Below are positions 8,193 through 16,933 of a stretch of DNA of 64,000 bases, in pieces (the first letter of the stretch is position 1; each line of letters begins with the position of its first letter). Made by a program: the position numbers and the translations under genes. Source of the stretch: JAFDVL01 sp031409955 (GTDB taxonomy: Bacteria; Acidobacteriota; Blastocatellia; RBC074); contig JANNYF010000158.1 of NCBI GenBank assembly GCA_031409955.1, positions 6,820 to 70,819 on the forward strand, in the 5' to 3' direction. The notes under the pieces are model-generated. The model saw only the letters and a list, made by a program, of their open reading frames with translations, had not been told where the DNA came from and made no database searches.

Positions 8193-8705
8193 TTATCCAT
8201 CGGCACGCACGATCAATTGATTCGACGGCAGCTTGGGATGCAAAACCTTCTCTGCGCTTTCGACGCCTGCGACTGGCAGCGACGCCGCATCCAGCAATCC
8301 CAACTGCACCAGCACTGAAGCCTGATCCCAATAAATATGCTCATGCGCCAGCTTGCCATCGCGGAAATGGACGACGACGATGAGCGGGACTTTGACGTGC
8401 TTGCCAGTAGGCGCAACGCCGGGCAACATCCAATCCATTTTGATGGTGTGCGTAAATTCAAAGACCATTTCGTCTACGACGCGATCTGTGCCAACCGTGC
8501 GTGAAACAGGCGTCATCATTGTGTCCGGCGGCATTTGCGGAATGAAACGTTCGGAATAAAACGCCCGCAATTCGTCGTGGCCAACGCCGCCCGTCAGCAC
8601 CGGCACGTGATTGACATACGCGTCCGCGACCATCGTTTGCAACGTGTCTTCCGTGTTGCGCGTAGCGAATTCGTATTTGACGTGTTCGTCCCACAACTCC
8701 GACAA
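8193..8705 (-). CDS. SnoaL-like/NTF2-fold protein
   Basis: A 170-residue SnoaL-like (NTF2-fold) protein. Typical strands are AYVNHVPVLTGG, FTHTIKMDWMLPG and VPLIVVVHFRDGKLAHEHIYWDQASVL. Relatives include polyketide cyclase-like and steroid-isomerase-like proteins, so it probably binds a small hydrophobic ligand; no catalytic assignment is possible. No ATG lies near the N-terminus: the best start is TTG at 8705, six bases after the dienelactone hydrolase stop, implying coupled translation. I recall homologues where the two domains are joined, so this may be a split fusion. Confidence 0.75.
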   Translation of the reverse strand: MSELWDEHVKYEFATRNTEDTLQTMVADAYVNHVPVLTGGVGHDELRAFYSERFIPQMPPDTMMTPVSRTVGTDRVVDEMVFEFTHTIKMDWMLPGVAPTGKHVKVPLIVVVHFRDGKLAHEHIYWDQASVLVQLGLLDAASLPVAGVESAEKVLHPKLPSNQLIVRADG

Positions 8706-8711
8706 ACTCAG

Positions 8712-9410
8712 TCACGTGGACCCGCTTAAATGCCGCGTGAAAAACTCCAGCGTGCGCAGGTTCGCAAGCTCTGCCGCGCCCGCGTTGTAATGCGCGCCGC
8801 CGACGCGAGCGAACGCGTGATCCTGCCCGGCATAATCGTGCAGCGTGATGTTTGCCTGCCCATCGAACGCCGCGTGAATCGCCGCTTGTGCAGTGGGCGA
8901 GCAATACGCATCCTGCTGCGCAATGTGCAGCATCAACGCCCCGCCCAGATTCGCAATCTCGTCGAGCGCATTTTCAATCCCGACGCCGTAATAGCCCACG
9001 CTGCAATCCGGCTGATGTCGCACCGCCAATAAATACGCGAGCTTCCCGCCCAGGCAAAACCCAACCGCGCCGACTTTGCCTGTACAAGCCGGATGCCGTT
9101 GCAAAAACGCGAGCGCCGCGCCCGCATCGTCTACGGCTTTGGCTTCGTCCAAGCCTTTGTACAACTCGAACGCGCGCGCCCATTCGGCATCGGTTTGATC
9201 GGTCAATTGAATGCCGGGTTCCTGCCGCCAAAACAAATCGGGACACAGCACGACAAAGCCGCGCGCCGCATACCAATCGGCTATCGCACGCATATCCTGA
9301 TTGACGCCGAAGATTTCTTGTAAGAGGACGATGCCCGGCCCTCGTTGACTGGACGGCAAGGCTAAGTAGGCATCGAATGCGCCGCCGTCGAAGGCTGTAA
9401 TGGTGGTCAT
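8712..9410 (-). CDS. Dienelactone hydrolase family protein
   Basis: A 232-residue alpha/beta hydrolase of the carboxymethylenebutenolidase family. The triad is visible: nucleophile C119 in GFCLGG, D167 in IAQQDAYC, H198 in GQDHAF; E32 in QEIFG matches the family's accessory glutamate. Family members open dienelactones in aromatic degradation, but many act on other esters. Length is typical. It is followed almost directly by the SnoaL-like gene. A 203-base REP array (9437-9639) occupies its upstream region, with the first REP about 27 bases before the start. Confidence 0.9.
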   Translation of the reverse strand: MTTITAFDGGAFDAYLALPSSQRGPGIVLLQEIFGVNQDMRAIADWYAARGFVVLCPDLFWRQEPGIQLTDQTDAEWARAFELYKGLDEAKAVDDAGAALAFLQRHPACTGKVGAVGFCLGGKLAYLLAVRHQPDCSVGYYGVGIENALDEIANLGGALMLHIAQQDAYCSPTAQAAIHAAFDGQANITLHDYAGQDHAFARVGGAHYNAGAAELANLRTLEFFTRHLSGST

Positions 9411-9436
9411 AGTAGTTCCTTTGTTGGTTAGATAAT

Positions 9437-9639
9437 GTTGCGCGAACTGTTAGTTTGCGATGCTTCGTTGTTGCGCGAACTGTTAGTTTGCGATGTTCGC
9501 TTACTGAAGCGTGTAAGAAAATCAAGCAAGCTTTATCACCGATAGGCGTTATGCTTTCGATCAAGTGATTAGTGGTCGAACGACGCAAACTAACAGTTCG
9601 CGCAACAACGAAGCATCGCAAACTAACAGTTCGCGCAAC
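9437..9639. repeat. Double REP array with perfect 56-bp arms, copies 3-6
   Basis: REP units lie at 9437-9459 and 9470-9492 in one direction and at 9584-9606 and 9617-9639 in the other. The left block (two REPs with a 10-base spacer) is the exact reverse complement of the right block, giving 56-base perfect arms around a 91-base centre. The last base of the array is the last base of the RAYT stop codon. Confidence 0.92.
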
Positions 9640-10421
9640 TATTGCTCCTCGCTGGTTTCCGCCTGATTCTGACGCCTGTAACTCCACTTCCAATCCGTCC
9701 ATTCATTCACGAATCCTGCTTTGACGGGATTCTGTAAAACGTAGTGAATCGTTCGTTCCCATTCCTCTTGATCTCGAATCACACGATCAAAGCTTTCGTG
9801 TTGCCAAAATGCGCCGCTGCGCCCTAAGACTTGATTGGCTTTGTACGCAGTATGCCCTTTCAACGACTGCATAATGACGGGCAAAACGCTGGCCTTCTCA
9901 TCGTTGCGTGAACTGTCAGTTTGCGTCGTTAGCCCCGTATCCACTGCTCGAAACTTGCTCCTTTGCGCAATATACTTCTCTGCCAACTTCCGCGCCAATT
10001 CCTCTGTCAATAAAGGCGCAAACACAACGTGAACATGATTGGGCATGATGCAATAAGCGTCCAATTGATAGACGTTTCCGTCCCGATACTGCAAGGCCTC
10101 CGCGACAATGCCTGCGACCGTTTCCTCTTTCAGCCAAGCGCGTCCGCAACCTTCGGCGTGCAAAATCTCTTCGAACTTCGAGAACCAGCGCCGTAAAAAT
10201 TGGCGCTGTTGTGTTTCGTCTTGCTCAGGATCAATCGTTTCGCCGATGGCCATACGCCGCAAACGTTCGGCGGCCTGTTGTCGTTTCTCCATCCGCCATT
10301 GCTCTAACACGGATTGCGGAATTGAACCATCCAGCCGGAACGTCACAAACAACGTCGCTTCCGGCGGCTGAATGTGCGGCAAATTGCGGCGGTAGTATTC
10401 TCGGTAGTCGAATTGGCTCAT
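9639..10421 (-). CDS. REP-associated tyrosine transposase (RAYT)
   Basis: A 260-residue Y1_Tnp-type transposase. The metal-binding HxH pair is H129/H131 in PNHVHVVF; the family's late motif YVLQNPVKAGFV is at about 227-238; Y193 in GHTAYKANQ is the best candidate for the catalytic tyrosine. RAYTs nick single-stranded REP hairpins and are thought to spread them. REP units abut the gene on both sides: its stop overlaps one at 9639 and its ATG lies four bases from another at 10426. A mutated REP (9903-9925) sits inside the gene and encodes about residues 166-173. No Shine-Dalgarno is seen because the REP occupies that spot, so expression is probably low. Confidence 0.92.
   Translation of the reverse strand: MSQFDYREYYRRNLPHIQPPEATLFVTFRLDGSIPQSVLEQWRMEKRQQAAERLRRMAIGETIDPEQDETQQRQFLRRWFSKFEEILHAEGCGRAWLKEETVAGIVAEALQYRDGNVYQLDAYCIMPNHVHVVFAPLLTEELARKLAEKYIAQRSKFRAVDTGLTTQTDSSRNDEKASVLPVIMQSLKGHTAYKANQVLGRSGAFWQHESFDRVIRDQEEWERTIHYVLQNPVKAGFVNEWTDWKWSYRRQNQAETSEEQ
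9903..9925. repeat. Degenerate REP inside the RAYT gene, copy 7
   Basis: Differs from the REP consensus at two of 23 positions (GTTGCGTGAACTGTCAG at its start). It is read in frame as TQTDSSRN. Confidence 0.85.
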
Positions 10422-10425
10422 AGCT

Positions 10426-10660
10426 GTTGCGCGAACTGTTAGTTTGCGTGTTGGTAAATTCCAAACTGAAAAGATACCAAATGCCTCGCCATGTTGCGCG
10501 AACTGTTAGTTTGCGTCTTGGTAACTGCTGCGCCGAATAGTAACCAAATGCCTTTCGGGGGCGGAGCGCGTCTCCTTCCAATCAGGCGTTCGCCCCCACA
10601 CGACGCAAACTAACAGTTCGCGCAACATCAATCACGACGCAAACTAACAGTTCGCGCAAC
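10426..10660. repeat. Double REP array, copies 8-11
   Basis: REP units at 10426-10448 and 10493-10515 face units at 10604-10626 and 10638-10660. It fills the whole gap between the RAYT start and the kinase stop (10662). Spacers differ from those at 9437-9639. No gene is seen here. Confidence 0.92.
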
Positions 10661-10661
10661 A

Positions 10662-13130
10662 TCACTCCGGCAACCCGACGCGCCGCACGAGGGCAGCAAA
10701 GTGCGGGTCGGAGCGCAGGCTGTCAAAGCGCGGCTCAGTTTTCACATAAGTCATATCCGAAGAGCGATCTTGATAGCTTCTTTCGAGCCATTGCAGGGAC
10801 TGCTCCCGCTCGCCAAGCCCCGCATAAGCCAACGCAAAGCTGTAGGCCGGAACATAACGCTGCTTGGCAATCTCCTGCATTTGATTGAGTAGACGCAAAG
10901 CTTCTGCGTGCTGACCGGATGCCGCATAGACGTAGGCGAGGTTAGCCAACAAATACGGGCCATTGTTCAATTGTTGTGTCAGGCGGAATTCAGCCAGCGC
11001 CGCAGGGTACATGCCTTTCATCGTGTAAGCAAGTCCCAGGTTGTAATGCGTGTAGGCAAAGCCCTGATCCAATTCCAACGTTTTGTGTAGTTGTTCGATG
11101 GCGGCGTCATAGCGGCGCGCGTAGTAGCAGGCGTTACCCAGGTCGGTATTGATGACGAGCGAGAACGGGTCTAGTTCCTGCGCCCGGCGCAACTCGGCGA
11201 TGCCCTCATCAAAGCGCCCGGCCAATGTTAGCGACTCGCCATACCATTGGTGCGTGGTTGCATAATTGGGATTCAACTCAATGGCGCGTTGAAATTCTCG
11301 AAAGGCTTCCGCAGGTTTCCAATCATAACGAAACAGTACATAAGCCAGCGCGGTGTGCGCTTCGGCAAGCGTCTCATCCAAGGCGAGTGCCTGCCGGGCA
11401 GCAGACTTGGCCTTGCCGTATGATTCATTGGGCGCGACGCCAGCGTGAAAGTGCATCACCATGTAAGCATCGGCCAACCCGGCGTAAGCAAGCGCATAGC
11501 GAGGGTCATGCTCAATCGCTTGATTGAAATACTCAATGGCTTTCTTGAGCGTTTCACCCGTGCGCTTGTTCCAATGGAAGCGACCTTTCAAATATAGCTG
11601 ATAAGCCTCTGCGCTTTCTGTGTATTTCTTGCTCACGCGGCTCTGTTCTGCGCCCGACAGTTTCAAGCGCATTCCTCCGGCAATCGCCTGTACCACTTCG
11701 CTTTGCGCGGCGAGCAGGTTGGCGAGTTTCGGATTATAACGGTCGCCCCAGAGTTGCGCTCCGCCCGTGACATCTATCAGTTCGGTTTGAATGACGAGGC
11801 TGTCGCCGCGCTGTTGCACGCGTCCGGTCAGCACGGCGCGCACGCCCAATTCCTTGCCGATGCGCTGTGGGTCTTCCGCTTTGCCCTTGAAGCGGAAGAC
11901 GGTCGTGCGTGGCAACACGCGCAGGCGGGGCAGTTGCGCCAGACTGTTGATGAGCGATTCGGTCAGGCCGTCCGAGAGATACTCCATCTCAGGATCGCCG
12001 CTTGCGTTGGTGAAGGGCAGAATAGCGAGCGAATCTATGGGGGCGTTGTTGCTGCGGGCAAAGAACGCGAAATAACTGCCAACAGCCAGCAGTAGCAACA
12101 GCGTGAGCGCGACGCCGAGCTTGTGGCGTTTGAGTTCAGTCAGAATGATTTGGGTGCTGGAAGAGGTGTGGTTGTCTTGGAGTTGGTCTGTCGGGTTCGG
12201 ACGCAAACTAACAGTTTGCGCAACCTCATTTGACGCGTCGCGGCCTTTCAAGCGGGCTTCAATTTCGAGTTCGTGCTTTAGGGTTTGGAGGTCGAGCAAC
12301 AAGTCTTTGCTCGTCTGATAGCGTTGTTCGCGGTCTTTTTGCAACGCTTTGCTGACAATGCGCTGCAATTCGGGTTGTGCAGCTTCGTTATTACTTGGCA
12401 GCGGTTTCGGCTCTTGATGCAACACTGCGCCGACGATGTCCAGCATATTCGCGCCTTCAAACGGACGCTGGCCTGCGAGCATTTCGTACAGCACGATGCC
12501 GAGGCTGAAAAGGTCTGAGCGCGCATCTACTTTTTCACCGCGTGCTTGTTCGGGCGACATGTAGCTTGCCGTCCCCATCACTGTTCCGGCATCTGTCGTG
12601 TGCTGAATCAGCGTGGGCGCTTCGCTGTCGTGACTGCTGGTCGGTTGCTTTTCGGTGAGCTTCGCCAACCCGAAGTCCAGCACCTTCACAATGCCATCTT
12701 TGCGTAGCATCACGTTTTCCGGCTTGATGTCGCGGTGAATGATCTTCGCGTCGTGTGCCGCCGCTAAAGCCGAAGCCATTTGCGTCGCAATCTCCAGCGC
12801 CGCATTCAGCGACAGCTTTTCGCGTGACAAACATTGCCGCAGCGTTTCGCCTTCGATGTATTCGGTGGCGATGAAATGCGTGTGATCCGTCACGCCGATT
12901 TCGTAAATTGTCAGGATGTTCGGATGATTCAGCGCACTCGCGGCTTTGGCTTCATGCTCGAAGCGGCGCACGCGGTCGGGAGATTGCGTGAACTCCGCAG
13001 GCAAGAGCTTGAGCGCGACGTTGCGGCTCAGGCGTGCATCGTGGGCGAGATAAACCTCCCCCATGCCGCCTTTGCCGAGTGGCGACAGGATTTCGTAATG
13101 GTCAAGCTGCGTGTGCGGGGCGATGGTCAT
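10662..13130 (-). CDS. Ser/Thr protein kinase with TolB-like domain and TPRs
   Basis: An 822-residue membrane receptor kinase. The Hanks-type kinase domain (about 10-275) has GKGGMGEVY at 19-27, K41, HRD at 132-134 and DFG at 152-154, so it should be active. A REP-derived stretch follows (303-311), then one membrane segment (338-357), a TolB/FlgO-like domain (about 365-465, AILPFTNASGDPEMEYLSDG) and TPR repeats to the C-terminus. This layout is a large family in Acidobacteriota; the outer TPR part probably senses peptides or proteins. No clear ribosome site precedes the ATG at 13130. Flanked by REP arrays on both sides. Confidence 0.92.
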   Translation of the reverse strand: MTIAPHTQLDHYEILSPLGKGGMGEVYLAHDARLSRNVALKLLPAEFTQSPDRVRRFEHEAKAASALNHPNILTIYEIGVTDHTHFIATEYIEGETLRQCLSREKLSLNAALEIATQMASALAAAHDAKIIHRDIKPENVMLRKDGIVKVLDFGLAKLTEKQPTSSHDSEAPTLIQHTTDAGTVMGTASYMSPEQARGEKVDARSDLFSLGIVLYEMLAGQRPFEGANMLDIVGAVLHQEPKPLPSNNEAAQPELQRIVSKALQKDREQRYQTSKDLLLDLQTLKHELEIEARLKGRDASNEVAQTVSLRPNPTDQLQDNHTSSSTQIILTELKRHKLGVALTLLLLLAVGSYFAFFARSNNAPIDSLAILPFTNASGDPEMEYLSDGLTESLINSLAQLPRLRVLPRTTVFRFKGKAEDPQRIGKELGVRAVLTGRVQQRGDSLVIQTELIDVTGGAQLWGDRYNPKLANLLAAQSEVVQAIAGGMRLKLSGAEQSRVSKKYTESAEAYQLYLKGRFHWNKRTGETLKKAIEYFNQAIEHDPRYALAYAGLADAYMVMHFHAGVAPNESYGKAKSAARQALALDETLAEAHTALAYVLFRYDWKPAEAFREFQRAIELNPNYATTHQWYGESLTLAGRFDEGIAELRRAQELDPFSLVINTDLGNACYYARRYDAAIEQLHKTLELDQGFAYTHYNLGLAYTMKGMYPAALAEFRLTQQLNNGPYLLANLAYVYAASGQHAEALRLLNQMQEIAKQRYVPAYSFALAYAGLGEREQSLQWLERSYQDRSSDMTYVKTEPRFDSLRSDPHFAALVRRVGLPE
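12202..12224. repeat. REP inside the kinase gene, copy 12
   Basis: A full-length REP with symmetric arms (CGCAAACT / AGTTTGCG). It is read in frame as VAQTVSLR in the linker between kinase domain and membrane segment. Confidence 0.9.
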
Positions 13131-13209
13131 AGCTGCACAAAACTATCGAATAAAGCTGGGATCGTGGAAGGCGAGATTATCTACTGAAAGTGCGAAGAAG
13201 AAAACAGAA

Positions 13210-13345
13210 GTTGCGCGAACTGTTAGTTTGCGTTGCTTCATTACCCTAACGCCGCAAAAAAACGGACGCATTTTGAGTGTATAAGGTGGGAAAGTTTTCT
13301 TCAGGACTTAACCTGCCAACGACGCAAACTAACAGTTCGCGCAAC
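13210..13345. repeat. REP inverted pair, copies 13 and 14
   Basis: REP units at 13210-13232 and 13323-13345 face each other across 90 bases. The right unit ends one base before the stop codon of the ABC-F gene, so it probably forms the 3' end of that transcript. Confidence 0.92.
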
Positions 13346-13346
13346 A

Positions 13347-15248
13347 TTATTCGCCACTCAACGCCACTTCCCACTGCTGATACAACTCTTTCAATCGCTC
13401 TTCAAGTTGCGAGTATTGTTCGCTGAGCGCAAATAAACGACCTTTGTCGCGGGCAATGTCTTCGGTTGAAAGCAGGGCGGAGAGTTCGCTGATCTGGGCT
13501 TCGGTCGTGTGGATTTGGGTTTCGATGTCTTCCGGTTTGGGGTCTTGAGGTTTCTTTTTCTTGGCGGATTGAGGGGTTTGTTTGATAGCGGTTTCGGCTT
13601 TGCGTAAAGCTCCAGCGGCGGCTTTGGTGGCTTCGGCTTCAAGCTGTTTGGTGCGGTGATGGTCGTCGTAGAATTCGCTGTAGCTACCGTCAAAAGGTTC
13701 TACGCCGTCGGGGCTGAAAAACAGAATCTTCGTGGCAATGCGATCCAGAAAGTAGCGGTCGTGACTAACGGTGATGATTGTGCCGTCATAATCGTTTAGC
13801 GCGTCTTCCAATGCTTCGCACGACGCGATGTCGAGGTGGTTGGTCGGTTCGTCCAGCACCAGCACGTTGACGCGTGAGTAGATCAATTTGGCTAAGGCGA
13901 GGCGGCCTTTTTCGCCGCCGGACAGCACGGACACGGGCTTGAAAACATCATCGCCGCTGAATAAAAAGCGACCGAGAAACCCGCGCAATTCGCCATCGGT
14001 CACAGTCGAAGCCGTGATCGTGCGCAGTTCGTCCAGCACCGTGTTGCGCTCGTCAATCATCAGCAGGCGTTGATCGTAATAACCGACGTTGACGCCTGCG
14101 CCCCAACGCGATTCGCCTGCGAGCGGCTGCATTTCGCCGAGGATCGTGCGCAGCAGCGTGGTCTTGCCCGTGCCATTTGCGCCGATGATGCCGAGGCGTT
14201 CGCTGCGACGCAGGGTGAGCGTGATGTCTTTGGCTAAGGTTTTGGTCGGAAAGCCGACGGCAATTTCGTCGAGAATCAACACCAAATCGCCGGTGCGCGT
14301 GACGGGTTTCAGCTTGAACTTCGCGGTGTCCTGCGTCGTCACGCTTTCGAGTCGTTCGACGCGGGCGAGCAGGGTGCGGCGCGATTTGGCTTGCTTGGTT
14401 TTTTGTCCGGCCAGATTGCGGCGAATGAAATCTTCGGTTTTCGAAATCTTATCTTGTTGCTGCTCGAACGCTCTTTGCTGAATCTCACGCCGCTCTTCGC
14501 GCAGTTCCAGGTATTTGCTGTAGTTGCCGATGTAGCTGACGATTTGTTTGTTTTCGAGGTCAAGCACTCGGTTAACGGTGTGATCCAGAAAGAAGCGGTC
14601 GTGCGAAATGATGATGTAGGCGGATTTGTATTCGCTCAGGAAATCTTCGAGCCATTCGACGGCTTGCACGTCCAGGTGATTCGTCGGTTCGTCGAGCAGC
14701 AAAATGTCTGGTTCAAGCAGCAACATTCGCGCCAAGCCGAGCCGATTTTTCTCGCCACCTGACAACGCAGAAGCAGGTTTGTCGAACGCCTCTTTCGTGA
14801 AGCCGAGACCTTGCAACACGGATTCGGCGCGCGCGTGATAGCTGAAACCGCCGCCGTGTTCGTAGGCGTGCTGCGCGTCGCTGTACTCGTGCATCACGCG
14901 GTCTAATTCATCGCCCGTGAATTCAGTCATGTCGTGTTCGAGGTCGCGCATTTTGACTTCGAGCGCCAGCAATTCGGCGAAGACTTCGAGCGCGGCATCC
15001 ATCACCGTTGTCGCGTTATTGAACTCGACGTGTTGCGCGAGGACGCCGTAACGGAAGCCGCGCATGCGTTCGACGGTTCCTTTGTCGGACGATTCGGTGC
15101 CGGAAATCAGGCGCAGCAGCGTGGTCTTGCCCGTGCCGTTGCGACCGACAAGGCCGACGTGTTCGCCGGGATTGATCTGAAAACTAAGGGAGCGCAAGAT
15201 TTCTTGCGCTCCGTAGGATTTGGAAATGTCAGCTAAGCGAAAGAGCAT
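13347..15248 (-). CDS. ABC-F family ATPase
   Basis: A 633-residue soluble protein with two ABC domains and no membrane segment. Walker A motifs are GRNGTGKT (35-42) and GANGTGKT (356-363); signature motifs are LSGGEKNRL (about 162) and LSGGEKGRL (about 445); each Walker B ends LLDEPTN or VLDEPTN. The linker (about 240-320) is the P-site tRNA interaction region of ABC-F proteins, and the C-terminus is a charged coiled coil as in Uup/YdiF. It is expected to act on the ribosome in translation. Its ATG overlaps the stop of the upstream PPIase gene (TAATG), so both are one operon. Confidence 0.92.
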   Translation of the reverse strand: MLFRLADISKSYGAQEILRSLSFQINPGEHVGLVGRNGTGKTTLLRLISGTESSDKGTVERMRGFRYGVLAQHVEFNNATTVMDAALEVFAELLALEVKMRDLEHDMTEFTGDELDRVMHEYSDAQHAYEHGGGFSYHARAESVLQGLGFTKEAFDKPASALSGGEKNRLGLARMLLLEPDILLLDEPTNHLDVQAVEWLEDFLSEYKSAYIIISHDRFFLDHTVNRVLDLENKQIVSYIGNYSKYLELREERREIQQRAFEQQQDKISKTEDFIRRNLAGQKTKQAKSRRTLLARVERLESVTTQDTAKFKLKPVTRTGDLVLILDEIAVGFPTKTLAKDITLTLRRSERLGIIGANGTGKTTLLRTILGEMQPLAGESRWGAGVNVGYYDQRLLMIDERNTVLDELRTITASTVTDGELRGFLGRFLFSGDDVFKPVSVLSGGEKGRLALAKLIYSRVNVLVLDEPTNHLDIASCEALEDALNDYDGTIITVSHDRYFLDRIATKILFFSPDGVEPFDGSYSEFYDDHHRTKQLEAEATKAAAGALRKAETAIKQTPQSAKKKKPQDPKPEDIETQIHTTEAQISELSALLSTEDIARDKGRLFALSEQYSQLEERLKELYQQWEVALSGE

Positions 15249-16441
15249 TATTTCTTCGGTGAGGCAGTTGCGCTTGGCGCAGCGGCTGCGACGGGCTTCG
15301 CGGCGGGCGAGGCTGCGGCGGGTGATCCGGCGGGTGATCCTGAAACTGCGGGAGAGGCCGAAGCCTGCGGATTCACAGGGCGCAGCACGCCTAAGCTGTT
15401 CGGATTTTTGACCAGGTCGGCAATTAAATAATTTTCGACCTTCGCTTCGTTGCGCGCTTGGGCGATCAACGATTGCGACAACAGGCTGGCGCGCTGGCTG
15501 CGGATTTGGTCCGCGATTTGTTTTTTGACTTCGGGATCATCCAACGAGAGCTTGCGCGATTCCGTACGTTTGCCGGTCATCTTGAAAATGTGCCAGCGAC
15601 CATTGGTTTCTTTGATCGGCTCAGTGTACTCGCCTTCTTTCAGGCTCATCAATCTGGGGCCGAAGGGGCCAAAGGATTGCTGAATCTGTTCCATGGCAAT
15701 AAAGCCCAGATCGCCAGCCCGCACTGCGCTTTGATCTTCGGAGCGACTGCGGGCGATGGTGGCAAAGTCGGCACCGCTCTTCAACTGCCCATAAATGGAA
15801 TCAATTTTGTTTTTGGCTTCGGCTTCGCCCTTCGCGTCATTGGGATCGCTGCCCTGAAAATTTTGTTGCGGATCAACGACAATGTCGGATAGCGCAATGC
15901 CTGCGGGCGCGACCGGCGGATTGGCTTTGAAGGCCTCTTCGACTTCGCGGTCAGAGACTTTGATCTGGTTAGCGATATTTTCGTCGAGCTTCTTGATGGC
16001 CATTTGCTTGCGGATGTCTTCCTTGAATTCCGCTTCCGACTGGTTGGTTTCCTTGAGCCGTTTTTGGAAGGCTTCTTCGGTCATCCCGCCGTCCGCTTTG
16101 CTTTGCTGAATAAACGAATTCACATCGCCATCGGGGGGAATCAGGTTATCTTTCTTGGCTTTTTGATACAGGATTTCGTTGGTGATCAATCCTTCCAACA
16201 CGCGCAGCCGCGCCGCCGCCAACTCAAGCTGAGAAAGCTGACCTTGCTGGCCTTGCGCTTGTTCAGTGGTCGCGCGATCTACTTCGGCGAGGGTGATTTT
16301 CGTGCCATTGACGACAGCGGCGGCTTCGCCTTTACTGCCCGATGATGACGACGAGCTGGCACCGGATTGTCCACAGGACATCGCCAGCAGCGAAGACAGG
16401 AAAAGGGAAAGCGTTAAAATCGGGGTCTTGAACTTCGACAC
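15248..16441 (-). CDS. Parvulin-type peptidyl-prolyl isomerase lipoprotein
   Basis: A 397-residue SurA/PrsA-like foldase. A lipoprotein signal ends in LAMSC (lipidated C23), then come a serine-rich linker, a SurA_N-type helical domain (about 35-165), a parvulin domain (about 197-302, with GDLGFIAMEQ and GRWHIFKM) and an alanine/proline-rich tail. It should act in the periplasm on outer-membrane or secreted proteins. I start at GTG 16441, which begins the signal peptide and follows GAGGAG; the longer frame from 16525 would put a palindromic DNA repeat in the protein. Overlaps the ABC-F start by one base. Confidence 0.85.
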   Translation of the reverse strand: MSKFKTPILTLSLFLSSLLAMSCGQSGASSSSSSGSKGEAAAVVNGTKITLAEVDRATTEQAQGQQGQLSQLELAAARLRVLEGLITNEILYQKAKKDNLIPPDGDVNSFIQQSKADGGMTEEAFQKRLKETNQSEAEFKEDIRKQMAIKKLDENIANQIKVSDREVEEAFKANPPVAPAGIALSDIVVDPQQNFQGSDPNDAKGEAEAKNKIDSIYGQLKSGADFATIARSRSEDQSAVRAGDLGFIAMEQIQQSFGPFGPRLMSLKEGEYTEPIKETNGRWHIFKMTGKRTESRKLSLDDPEVKKQIADQIRSQRASLLSQSLIAQARNEAKVENYLIADLVKNPNSLGVLRPVNPQASASPAVSGSPAGSPAAASPAAKPVAAAAPSATASPKK

Positions 16442-16464
16442 AATAATTTTGCTCCTCTGAAAAT

Positions 16465-16542
16465 GTTCGACAAACTTCAGTTTGTCGTAGTTCCCGAAAA
16501 CAATTACTTGTAAAAATGGCGACAAACTGAAGTTTGTCGAAC
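16465..16542. repeat. Paired palindrome, CGACAAACT word class
   Basis: Two exact 23-base inverted copies, 16465-16487 and 16520-16542. Each arm is itself palindromic (CGACAAACT / AGTTTGTCG), so the element can form one long or two short hairpins. It lies between ridA and the PPIase gene. Confidence 0.88.
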
Positions 16543-16558
16543 CGGATTGCCGCGCCGC

Positions 16559-16933
16559 TTATGCCAGCGCAATGACTTCAATTTCGACGCGCACATCACG
16601 GGGCAAGCGCGCCGCCTGTACGGTCGAACGCGCTGGGCGATGGTCGCCGAAATAGCGCGCATACACTTCATTCATCGCGGTGAAATCGTTCATATCCGCG
16701 AGAAACACCGTCGTTTTGACAACCTTGTCGAGCGCCGTGCCTGCGGCTGCCAGGACGGCGGCGATACTCGCAAAGACACGGTCGGTTTGTGCCTGGATGT
16801 CACCTTCGATGACTTGCATCGTTTCCGGCACAAGCGGGATTTGGCCTGACAGAAAAACAAAGCCGTTCGCCTTGATAGCTTGCGAGTACGGGCCGATGGC
16901 GAGTGGCGCTTGGTCAGTCTGAATTGCTTCCAT
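16559..16933 (-). CDS. ridA: RidA family enamine/imine deaminase
   Basis: A 124-residue RidA (YjgF/YER057c) protein. Conserved features: AIGPYSQAIKANGFVFLSGQIPL near the start, and the catalytic arginine in the late RSTVQAARLPRDVRVEIEVIA motif. RidA hydrolyses reactive 2-aminoacrylate released by PLP enzymes and so protects them. Length is typical. The ATG at 16933 follows AAGG; the longer frame from 17110 has no family sequence before it. Confidence 0.93.
   Translation of the reverse strand: MEAIQTDQAPLAIGPYSQAIKANGFVFLSGQIPLVPETMQVIEGDIQAQTDRVFASIAAVLAAAGTALDKVVKTTVFLADMNDFTAMNEVYARYFGDHRPARSTVQAARLPRDVRVEIEVIALA

Noticed and set aside
9437..10660. Repeats as a CRISPR array
   Set aside because: Units are short palindromes in both directions with uneven spacing, and a RAYT gene lies between them; no cas gene is present.
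16442..16525. Longer N-terminus for the PPIase lipoprotein
   Set aside because: It would translate the palindromic CGACAAACT element and bury the lipoprotein signal inside the protein.
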